59,876 nt of DNA from Pedosphaera sp. GTDB taxonomy: Bacteria > Verrucomicrobiota > Verrucomicrobiia > Limisphaerales > AAA164-E04. Of this stretch, positions 27,257 through 34,600 are shown piece after piece. Made by a program: the position numbers and the translations under genes. Numbering within the stretch: the stretch's first letter is position 1; each line of letters opens with the position of its first letter. Location of the stretch: positions 25,973 through 85,848 of the forward strand of contig NZFL01000018.1 of the NCBI GenBank assembly GCA_002690655.1, in the 5' to 3' direction. Below the pieces are notes generated by a model. It was not told the DNA's origin. It saw only the letters and a program-made list of their open reading frames with translations, and did not search any database.

Positions 27257-28759
27257 ATGCAACGAATCGCCCTTGTCATTGGCTTGGTCTTTGCCTGCAT
27301 GGTGCAGGCGAAAAGCGCAACCCGTCCCAATATCATTTTCCTTTTCGCTGACGATCAGCGAGCGGACACGATTGGAGCACATGGAAACCCACACATTCAG
27401 ACTCCAAATCTGGATCGGTTGGCAGAAAGTGGCTTCAGCTTTAGGCGCAATTATTGCGCGGGTTCGTTCAGCGGTGCTGTATGTGTCGCAAGTCGAGCCA
27501 TGTTGATGACTGGGCGCCACTGGATGCGACTGCCTCGTAATAAACCTCAATCCAATTGGGGAAACGCCAAACCACTGCCGGCTTTGCTGAGTGAGAGAGG
27601 TGACTACCAATCCTTCATCATCGGCAAATGGCACAATGGCAAAAGCACATTGGACCAATCTTTTCACAACGGACAGTCCATCTACATGGGGGGAATGGCA
27701 GATCATGCTGATTTCCAGGTTCAGGATCTGTCCGAGGGCAAACTAAGCGCAAAACGGGATGCTGGCGGATTCTCCAGCACTGTGTTCGCAGATGAAGCCA
27801 TACGGTATATTAAGGGTGCGGGAAAAGAACAACCTTTCTTCCTGTATGTTGCCTTCATGGCTCCCCATGATCCACGTAATCCGCCGGAAAAGTATCGTCA
27901 GAAGTATTACAAGAACCGACCTCCCCTCCCCGTGAATTTCCTGCCACAGCACCCATTTCAAAATGCTCCTCAAGCCACATCCGGTCGTGATGAAGGACTC
28001 GCACCCTGGCCACGCACGAAGGAAATGATCAGTGATCAACTTTGTGAATACTACGGTTTGATCACACACCTCGACGAACAAGTCGGCCGGGTCATCAAAG
28101 CACTTGAAAAAAGTATTCATTCAAAAAACACGATCGTCATTTATACTGCAGATCATGGGTTGGCAATGGGCAGTCACGGGCTACTGGGTAAACAAAATGT
28201 TTATGAACAAAGCATGAGCTGCCCACTGATTCTGAGTGGGCCCGGCATTCCTTCAAGCCAATCAAGCAATGCTTTCACCTACGTGCACGATCTCTATGCC
28301 ACCATCTGTGATTTCGCGAGCGTGGAGCAGCCAGTTGAAAACGATTCCAAAAATCTACGCTCGATCATGCATCTTGAAATCCCTCAAGTGCACGATTCTG
28401 TTTTCCTACCTTTCCAGGACAACCAGCGTGCCGTCAGCGATGGAGAATGGAAACTGCATGTTTACCCTAAAATCAATCACCGTCTTCTTTTCAACCTTGA
28501 AGCGGATCCGCACGAAACCACTGATTTGCTCCATGATCCTGCTCACCAGTCACAAGTCATCAGAATGTCCAAAATGATGGAGACTCACCGCAAAAAACTC
28601 GGAGATCCTTACCCACTGAGTGTGGCGAATCCTGCATCAAAAAAACCCAATTATGCGAACGATAAACGCACGCTTGACCGATGGCAACCGAAGTGGATTC
28701 GAGACAAATATTTCAGTGGCCGCAATGATCCAAACCACGGCATTCGGAAAACGAACTAA
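27257..28759 (+). CDS. Secreted sulfatase, S1 family, CxAxR motif
   Basis: About 500 residues. The signal peptide (MQRIALVIGLVFACMVQA) is followed by RPNIIFLFADDQRADTIG with metal-binding Asp pair. The modification motif is CVASR (76-80), with alanine instead of proline. GKWHNG and IYTADHGLAMGSHGLLGKQN (the metal-binding Asp-His and following segment) are present. It probably hydrolyses a sulfate ester on an extracytoplasmic polysaccharide. It lies 227 bases after DUF1501 copy A, on the same strand. In-frame ATGs at 27179 and 27218 are possible alternative starts; the chosen one gives a normal signal peptide. Confidence 0.9.
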   Translation: MQRIALVIGLVFACMVQAKSATRPNIIFLFADDQRADTIGAHGNPHIQTPNLDRLAESGFSFRRNYCAGSFSGAVCVASRAMLMTGRHWMRLPRNKPQSNWGNAKPLPALLSERGDYQSFIIGKWHNGKSTLDQSFHNGQSIYMGGMADHADFQVQDLSEGKLSAKRDAGGFSSTVFADEAIRYIKGAGKEQPFFLYVAFMAPHDPRNPPEKYRQKYYKNRPPLPVNFLPQHPFQNAPQATSGRDEGLAPWPRTKEMISDQLCEYYGLITHLDEQVGRVIKALEKSIHSKNTIVIYTADHGLAMGSHGLLGKQNVYEQSMSCPLILSGPGIPSSQSSNAFTYVHDLYATICDFASVEQPVENDSKNLRSIMHLEIPQVHDSVFLPFQDNQRAVSDGEWKLHVYPKINHRLLFNLEADPHETTDLLHDPAHQSQVIRMSKMMETHRKKLGDPYPLSVANPASKKPNYANDKRTLDRWQPKWIRDKYFSGRNDPNHGIRKTN

Positions 28760-29052
28760 ACCATGATGAAAATGCGGCAAAATTCACAAGTCGGCAAGCA
28801 ATCTCATTACTGAGGATTTACATCGCAATTTTGCTATTGATCAACAGTGACTTGCAAATCTGGTTAAGCTGAACATTCGTGAGTGCTTAGAAATCAAGCT
28901 CAGAACCTTTCAAGAACCAAGATGAAAGCCATCGCCTGGAATCAAACACCATGAAAATACTGCTGTGATTGATAATGGCGGGGCGCTCACTTCGCATGAA
29001 GGACGAACCAACCACCCTCACAGTCACACATCTTTACCGAATGCTTTTCCTT

Positions 29053-30426
29053 TCAGCGTCGCAGGTCCATGGCATTTTCGATTGACTCAATGTAGCGCTG
29101 CAGATTAGGGGTGTTTTCAACGTTTTGGGCTTCGCGGAGCGAGATCAAAGCCTCTTTGAGTTTTCCTTGTTCCACCTGCAGGCGCCCGAGGGAAATATAG
29201 GCATCAACTTCAAATGAATCCAGTGCCGTGGCTCTTTCGAAGTAATAGGCAGATTCTTCATAGTCCTGTTTTTCGAGATAGTAGTCCCCAAGGAGCATCA
29301 GACTGTTGCCGTCCAAAGGGTTCTCTTCTACTGAGGCAGTCAAAATCGCATACGCTTTTTCGGGATCGCCAACCCTCATTTCCATCCTTGCCAATGCAGT
29401 GTTTACCTGGCTTTGTAACTCGGGATCAAGTTTCCCTTGGATGTCTGACTGGATGAGCTGAAAATAAGATTGAGCTCCCTCAAAGTGCCTTCTGCCCACT
29501 AGATAAATCAGTGGTCTGACCACTTGGGACATTGCAGTTGGTGGGTGCTTGCGATAGCCCAGAGTGTAGGTGTCCAATGCTAATTTGAAGAGATCCTCAT
29601 TCAAATAAAGGTCCCCAAGCATCATTTGACTCTCCCAGGTAGATGTTCCCGCATCTGACAAAATTTGAAGATTGGCAATGGCTTTTGCCGTTTGCTCTGA
29701 CTGGAGAAAAGCATTGGCCTGAGCCATCCAGAAGGTCGATTCATCTGGTTTCTCAATGATGAGTTCATCAAACAAGGCAATGGCTGACCCAAGCTGTTCC
29801 GTCCTGATCAGGCACATTGCCTGCCCTCTTTTAAAATCAAAGCTGTCCGGGTCAAACATACGAGCCATGCGATAAGCTGCCAATGCTGACTCATAATGAG
29901 CTTCATTCAGGTGGGCGTACGCAAGCAATCCATATGATTGAGCATCACCACCGCCCAGTTCGATGACCCTGATCAATGGACCGATGGATTGATCCATCAT
30001 TCCACGCTGCACATAGGATAGAGCAAGTGTTCTCCATGATCGCCTCAGTGAAGGAAACTTTTTCAATGCGCGGAGCATGTAAATTTCGGTGTTGGGATAA
30101 TCACCTGTCTGGTAATAGAGGTTACCAAGAATATTCAAAAAAGCGGGATTCGTTTCTGGGGTAAGGTCTTTCTCGATAAGTTCGATTGCTTTTTGTGGGT
30201 TCGTTCGGATAAGAGGCATGATGGCTTCCTGCAGAGGCCTATCTTTGACTGTCAATTTGGGTTCAATGGCTTCATTGACTCCATGACTGGCCAGAAACCG
30301 ACGCCTGAAAGCCGGACTGTCAGGATCTGAATCCGTGAGAGTAAAAGCAGCGCCCGATGCTGGCAGTGTCGAGTGCACAGTTGCTATCAGAACTAAAATG
30401 TATAGGTATGTGGTGGAATGTATCAT
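29053..30426 (-). CDS. TPR-repeat protein, last gene of the TonB operon
   Basis: A 457-residue protein with a signal peptide (about 1-25) and at least nine tetratricopeptide-like repeats, for example NPAFLNILGNLYYQTGDYPNTEIYMLRAL, ESALAAYRMARMFDPDS and YEESAYYFERATALDSFEVDAYI. It is probably periplasmic. Its ATG overlaps the tonB stop (ATGA at 30423-30426), so it belongs to the operon. A TPR protein often ends DUF3450/ExbB/ExbD/TonB operons and is thought to help TonB-dependent transport, for instance by contacting TonB or the peptidoglycan. That role is inferred from context. Confidence 0.87.
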   Translation of the reverse strand: MIHSTTYLYILVLIATVHSTLPASGAAFTLTDSDPDSPAFRRRFLASHGVNEAIEPKLTVKDRPLQEAIMPLIRTNPQKAIELIEKDLTPETNPAFLNILGNLYYQTGDYPNTEIYMLRALKKFPSLRRSWRTLALSYVQRGMMDQSIGPLIRVIELGGGDAQSYGLLAYAHLNEAHYESALAAYRMARMFDPDSFDFKRGQAMCLIRTEQLGSAIALFDELIIEKPDESTFWMAQANAFLQSEQTAKAIANLQILSDAGTSTWESQMMLGDLYLNEDLFKLALDTYTLGYRKHPPTAMSQVVRPLIYLVGRRHFEGAQSYFQLIQSDIQGKLDPELQSQVNTALARMEMRVGDPEKAYAILTASVEENPLDGNSLMLLGDYYLEKQDYEESAYYFERATALDSFEVDAYISLGRLQVEQGKLKEALISLREAQNVENTPNLQRYIESIENAMDLRR

Positions 30427-31109
30427 CTGGGAGCCTGCAATGTCATTGGAAAACTGCCGCGCACGGTGACTGGCCGACCGTTCACCTTGGTGATTGAAAA
30501 ACGTGCTTGTGAAGCTGCTTTCCTTGCAGCTTCGCGCAATCGAGGGTGATCGAAGGAGATGGAAAGGATACGATTGACTGTCACCTTTCCGGTCTTGTCG
30601 ATCAATATTTCCAGATTAATCCTGGCCTCCTTCAAACCTCTTCTGGCAAGTTCTCTGGGGAAATCAGCGCGAATCATCTTTCCGTTTAAAAGGGTTGGAA
30701 CCTGCAGAAGCTCATCAAAATTGAATACTTTTTCGATATCTGCTAATGTGTCCATTCCATCAATGGTGGGAATGTTCGGGATCCCCATCGATAAGGCAAC
30801 TCCCATACCGGGAGCGAGAGAAAGCTCGAGTTGACGAACGGGAACTTCCTCGAGAAGGCGTTCCATTTTCGGAATAACAGGTTGAAGATCAATGTCCATA
30901 TCAATGACCTCTTCGGATGGGGGAATGAAGGGCGGTGGCGGTGGTGGCGCCATCAGCATTGTTCTGTATTCCACGCTTTCTTTTTCCGCATCATTCAAAG
31001 TTTGCGTCAACGGGATAACCAAAAACAATCCAGTTGCGATCAGAAGAGCTCCACCGGCAGCCAAGCCCCGGATGGAATTCTTTTTTGTTTGTGGAAACCC
31101 TTTGATCAC
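30423..31109 (-). CDS. tonB: TonB-family energy transducer
   Basis: A 228-residue inner-membrane protein. An N-terminal anchor (about 13-36) is followed by a proline stretch (PPPPPPFIPP, about 51-60) that spans part of the periplasm. The TonB C-terminal domain follows: ARRGLKEARINLEILIDKTGKV, then LREAARKAASQARFSI and GRPVTVRGSFPMTL. It transmits proton-motive energy from ExbB/ExbD to outer-membrane receptors. The start is GTG (31107-31109) overlapping the exbD stop as TAGTG. The short proline region differs from the long Pro-Lys/Pro-Glu spacer of E. coli TonB and resembles TonB2-type proteins. Confidence 0.9.
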   Translation of the reverse strand: MIKGFPQTKKNSIRGLAAGGALLIATGLFLVIPLTQTLNDAEKESVEYRTMLMAPPPPPPFIPPSEEVIDMDIDLQPVIPKMERLLEEVPVRQLELSLAPGMGVALSMGIPNIPTIDGMDTLADIEKVFNFDELLQVPTLLNGKMIRADFPRELARRGLKEARINLEILIDKTGKVTVNRILSISFDHPRLREAARKAASQARFSITKVNGRPVTVRGSFPMTLQAPR

Positions 31110-31513
31110 TATTTTTTTGTGGCCAGATTTATTTGTTTAGCTCCTGCCAATGCGGCTTCGTCGTGAACGTTGGCGTATAAATCAATGGAAACCGTTCGAT
31201 CGGCTTGAACGATGACAGGCATATCTTCCTGCTTGAGCAAGCGCTTGACAACCCCCCTGACCCCGCGGAGGCCAATTTCCTGACCTCCATGAAAGATTTG
31301 TCCCTCGGAAGTGATTGCAATCAATATGGAACGTTTCTCAAGTTGTTGCGCTGAAGCCACCTGAGGCTTCTGCACTTCAACACCGGACTCCTCGACAAAG
31401 ACCGTGGTCACAATGAAGAAAATCAGGAGGATGAAGACAATGTCAATCAGCGGCGACACGTTGATATCGCTGGCACGGGATTGTTGATCAAAAACTAATT
31501 TCCGTTTTCTCAT
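31109..31513 (-). CDS. exbD: Biopolymer transport protein ExbD
   Basis: A 134-residue protein starting MRKRKLVF. The single membrane helix with the essential Asp is in INVSPLIDIVFILLIFFIVTT (about 17-37). A periplasmic domain follows (PVIVQADRTVSIDLYANVHDEA). ExbD forms the proton channel with ExbB and drives TonB. The frame is open further upstream but overlaps the previous gene; the ATG at 31511-31513 gives the normal length. It lies 7 bases after the upstream exbB-type gene and its stop overlaps the tonB start. Confidence 0.92.
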   Translation of the reverse strand: MRKRKLVFDQQSRASDINVSPLIDIVFILLIFFIVTTVFVEESGVEVQKPQVASAQQLEKRSILIAITSEGQIFHGGQEIGLRGVRGVVKRLLKQEDMPVIVQADRTVSIDLYANVHDEAALAGAKQINLATKK

Positions 31514-31520
31514 GATTTGT

Positions 31521-32207
31521 TCAGGCAGTTTGAACAGCCCCGCTTGAATTTGCTGGCAACTTCGATCCGATGGATGAGACCTTTCCCTTCGTTGAACCAA
31601 TCGGACAGCCCAATCTGAGGAGCCGGCATGTATTAAAACGTTCCAGACGTGCAATAGATCGCCTGAGCCGGTTTCTCCGTTGAATAATGATTGAGAGAAT
31701 AGCCATGGCCGGTATGGAAATGATCAGGCCAGTCTGAGTCGTAATAAGCGCCTCTGAGATACCTTGAACGACATTTTGAAATTTCTCACCTTGACCGACA
31801 ATCATACCGTCGAAGGTCGAAAGCATACCCGTCACTGTTCCCAACAATCCCATCAGAGGACCAATGGTGATCATGATTCCTAGAAAATGAATGCGTCGGT
31901 TGATCGGTGGAAGGTATTCATTGGAAATCTCAATAAAATGCCTTTTGACGTCTTCGATATCTGAGTCCTGGTTCCACAGCATCTGACGCAGCGGTATGGA
32001 GCCTTCATCTAAAATCTCTGATATTTCATGATCTGAAAGCAAGTGAACTCCCGACTGCACCAGATAATGATGTTCCAGTTGCAACCAGAGAAAAAGAGCG
32101 CTGTAGTAAATGAAGAATGTCAGAATAAGGAGAGGTAGCATGAGCCAACCACCACTCACCCAAGTCCAGATCACTTCGACAAAAAAGTTGTTGGGGTTCA
32201 GTTCCAC
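31521..32207 (-). CDS. MotA/TolQ/ExbB-type proton channel protein (second ExbB)
   Basis: A 228-residue membrane protein with three predicted helices: the first near 18-42, the second and third in IGPLMGLLGTVTGMLSTFDGM and SEALITTQTGLIISIPAMAIL. These are the hallmark segments of the ExbB/TolQ proton channel. The start is GTG at 32205-32207, three bases after the preceding stop (TAG TCC GTG). In similar TonB2-type operons the short ExbB is the partner of ExbD, and the longer one (TtpC-like) is an extra subunit. The C-terminal 35 residues are polar and not conserved as far as I can judge. Confidence 0.88.
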   Translation of the reverse strand: MELNPNNFFVEVIWTWVSGGWLMLPLLILTFFIYYSALFLWLQLEHHYLVQSGVHLLSDHEISEILDEGSIPLRQMLWNQDSDIEDVKRHFIEISNEYLPPINRRIHFLGIMITIGPLMGLLGTVTGMLSTFDGMIVGQGEKFQNVVQGISEALITTQTGLIISIPAMAILSIIIQRRNRLRRSIARLERFNTCRLLRLGCPIGSTKGKVSSIGSKLPANSSGAVQTA

Positions 32208-32210
32208 GGA

Positions 32211-33656
32211 CTAGTCAGTTGAATTTTCTGCAGCCTTGAAGCCAACATCTCGGCGGGACAAGCCGTTCACAAAAGCAATTGAGAGTTTCTCCATCTGAGC
32301 CAGGATGCCAGCCACTCTCCGCGAAAGCAAGGCATGCGCAATTAAGGCGGGGATTGCCAAAATCAATCCCATCTCGGTTGTGATAAGTGCCTCCGAGATG
32401 CCGGAAATAAGCGGTTTGGGATCTCCCGCTCCGAATATTTCCATCAACTTAAACGTCTTGATTATTCCAGTTACCGTCCCCAGAAGCCCGAGCAAGGGCG
32501 CTGTGGCGGCAGTGACAGCTATCACATTGAGAAAGCGCTCTAATTTAGGCTGCGCCCCCAGGATGGATTCAAACATGACTTCTTCCACCAATTCGACAGA
32601 TTCGGCCGCGTTCTTGACACCTTCAGTCAACATTTGAGCTGCCGGTCCAGATTGTGATGCGGCCAAACTGAGAGCTCCCTTTGAATCCTCAGCGCCTAGT
32701 TTTTCAATTATTTCGTGCACAACCATGGGTTGTGGCTGGCGGATCAAGGAAACCTGAATGGATTTATAGATGGCGACAAGCATTGAGAGAATGGCAAATC
32801 CAATGATCGGGATGACCCATACCCCTCCTTTTTTAAAATGCTCCTGCCAGGATTCCTTCGTCTCAGCAAAAGCAACCGCATCCCCCAAAGTCGGATCCAC
32901 GGGAAGAAGGCCAATCCCTGTCTCTGAGAGATTTTGGATGGCCTTCACCTCGGAGGATCCGATGGAGCGCATCTTGGGTTTTAACGTACGGGTCTCTTCC
33001 ACCCACCCAACAGTGTCTTTTGATTCCGATATGAAATAAAGAAGCGGCCCCACTTGAATGAAACTTCCCGCAAGCTGCTTTCCCTCTGGATCCAACGCTG
33101 AGCCGGGATATCTTTTACCTGCCAACAGGCCATCGATACGATCAAGGGAATCAGCTATTTGTTGCATTGAGGCTGAAAGCTTTTCAGTTTCAGTAGATTC
33201 AGTTTGCTCAAGTAAAAGATCCAATTGACGGAGGTCTTCTCCAAAAGTCGATATTTCTCCAGGAGAAAGCGCTGCCTTGAATGAGGATTCAAACTCATTG
33301 ATCAAGTTATCGGCAATATAATCCAACTCCTTTTTCCCGGCCGCCACTTGAGATTCGAGTTGCTCCAGACTGAGGCTTGATCGGTCGCGCAAGCGCTGCC
33401 GCTCTTTTAGAAGGCGTTCTTTGCCATCCGTTTCATACCGAAGATCCGCAAGTTTCTTCCCCATCGGGATTTGCTGATCTCGAATTTCCAAACGCAGTGT
33501 TTTAAGGCGCTCCGTGGCTTCCTCAAGTCGATTTTGCTGCCGCTCGGTAAGTTGTTCAATGGATTGGGCCCATCCGCATGTCATGAGGCAAAAACTGACA
33601 ACACAAGAAATACGTTGCACCAGGTGAATCGTAGAAAATCGTTGTAATGCCGTCAT
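32211..33656 (-). CDS. Long MotA/TolQ/ExbB-type protein with periplasmic coiled coil (TtpC-like)
   Basis: About 481 residues. A signal peptide (about 1-30) is followed by a long coiled-coil periplasmic region (about 31-260, TERQQNRLEEATERLKTLRL onward). The MotA/TolQ/ExbB channel domain follows, with WVIPIIGFAILSMLVAIYKS, TAPLLGLLGTVTGIIKTFKLM and SEALITTEMGLILAIPALIAHALL. This architecture matches TtpC-type subunits of TonB2 systems. The ATG at 33654-33656 overlaps the DUF3450 stop as ATGA. An upstream extension of the frame overlaps DUF3450 and is rejected. Confidence 0.88.
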   Translation of the reverse strand: MTALQRFSTIHLVQRISCVVSFCLMTCGWAQSIEQLTERQQNRLEEATERLKTLRLEIRDQQIPMGKKLADLRYETDGKERLLKERQRLRDRSSLSLEQLESQVAAGKKELDYIADNLINEFESSFKAALSPGEISTFGEDLRQLDLLLEQTESTETEKLSASMQQIADSLDRIDGLLAGKRYPGSALDPEGKQLAGSFIQVGPLLYFISESKDTVGWVEETRTLKPKMRSIGSSEVKAIQNLSETGIGLLPVDPTLGDAVAFAETKESWQEHFKKGGVWVIPIIGFAILSMLVAIYKSIQVSLIRQPQPMVVHEIIEKLGAEDSKGALSLAASQSGPAAQMLTEGVKNAAESVELVEEVMFESILGAQPKLERFLNVIAVTAATAPLLGLLGTVTGIIKTFKLMEIFGAGDPKPLISGISEALITTEMGLILAIPALIAHALLSRRVAGILAQMEKLSIAFVNGLSRRDVGFKAAENSTD

Positions 33657-34441
33657 CTTTGGACTTGTTTTATGGCGACTGGCAGTGAGAGAAACCCAGC
33701 TTCGACACCATTCCCTGATGCCAATGCGATCGCAAGCTGAATACTGGAAACAAGTTGCGGGCGGGACTCCCATTGCCAACCGTCTTCAGCCGGCATACCG
33801 ACGCCCCCTTCAGCACTGTCTGATGTCATGAAGTATGAGGCACCGAGTCCGAAATGAATGGTGTAAATTTCACGTGTTTCTCCGTTCGACAGCTTCAAGA
33901 GCTCCTCACCTGTCGTCACCACTCTGTCAAATCTCTGGATTTCAGTGATCATTCCGATCACCGCCTGCATGCGAGCAGCTATACCGAGTGATGTCTTTTT
34001 GGAATCGTCAGGCAGACGCTCCATGATCATTTTCAATTTATCCACCAGCGGTTTTGGCAGACGAGGGAAAAGCGTTTTCAATCGAATCTCGAAAGACTCA
34101 AGAGAGGTTTTTATGATGCTGGATAATTCCGCATGCGTGCCCCTCTTTTCAACAAGTTCGATACGGCGTCTCTCGCTTTCATCGGCAGCAACGCTCAAGT
34201 CTTCCAGTTGTTCCTTTATCGTGGCGATTTCAGCTTTAGCCACAGCGGTCATGTCTTCCAGAAGACGCTTTTTTTCATCCCAGGCGAGGCGTTCACTGGA
34301 AATATTTTTTTCAAGTTCGACCCATTGTGCGACGGCAGCCCGTGCGTCAGCGAGACGGTCGTCGGCAAATGCGATGGATCCGACTGAGCCAAGGAGCGTG
34401 GTGATGACAAAAAGTTGCCATAATGTTGTTTGGAATATCAT
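33653..34441 (-). CDS. DUF3450 periplasmic coiled-coil protein, first gene of the TonB operon
   Basis: A 262-residue protein with a signal peptide (about 1-26, ending SIAFAD) and an extended coiled coil (about 28-115). A conserved C-terminal part has NGETREIYTIHFGLGASYFM and the WQWES segment typical of DUF3450. DUF3450 genes precede exbB-exbB-exbD-tonB-TPR operons in many Gram-negative bacteria. Its role is unproven; a periplasmic scaffold for the TtpC-like subunit is plausible. A Fur-box-like palindrome lies about 17-40 bases upstream of the ATG. Confidence 0.88.
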   Translation of the reverse strand: MIFQTTLWQLFVITTLLGSVGSIAFADDRLADARAAVAQWVELEKNISSERLAWDEKKRLLEDMTAVAKAEIATIKEQLEDLSVAADESERRRIELVEKRGTHAELSSIIKTSLESFEIRLKTLFPRLPKPLVDKLKMIMERLPDDSKKTSLGIAARMQAVIGMITEIQRFDRVVTTGEELLKLSNGETREIYTIHFGLGASYFMTSDSAEGGVGMPAEDGWQWESRPQLVSSIQLAIALASGNGVEAGFLSLPVAIKQVQR

Positions 34442-34457
34442 TTTGAACTACTTCATT

Positions 34458-34481
34458 AATAAGAATGAGTCTCAATTGCAA
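34458..34481. promoter_or_regulatory. Fur-box-like operator upstream of the DUF3450-TonB operon
   Basis: The core AGAATGAGTCTCAAT, with flanks AAT and TTGCAA, is shared (22 of 24 positions) with the reverse complement of the site at 36983-37006. The core fits the 7-1-7 Fur arrangement (TGAnAnT-n-AnTnTCA type). It lies just ahead of the first operon gene. Iron-dependent repression by Fur is the likely meaning; no fur gene is in the window. Confidence 0.68.
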
Positions 34482-34537
34482 GCAGAGAGCCATGTATCCT
34501 GCTGATAAATACTCGACTGGTTTGTGGAATGCAAATA

Positions 34538-34567
34538 CGCCAGTTGACCGAAAAAGGTCAACTGGCG
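34538..34567 (-). terminator. Perfect 12-bp hairpin between the receptor gene and the TonB operon
   Basis: CGCCAGTTGACC (34538-34549) and GGTCAACTGGCG (34556-34567) are perfectly complementary with a 6-base loop. The hairpin is 33 bases past the receptor stop. On the minus strand it is followed by TATTTGC, not a long U-run, so it may be a weak terminator, an attenuator or an mRNA 3' stabiliser that sets receptor and operon levels apart. Confidence 0.6.
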
Positions 34568-34600
34568 CGATTGTTCGAGGAACTGAAGAGGAAATCCACT

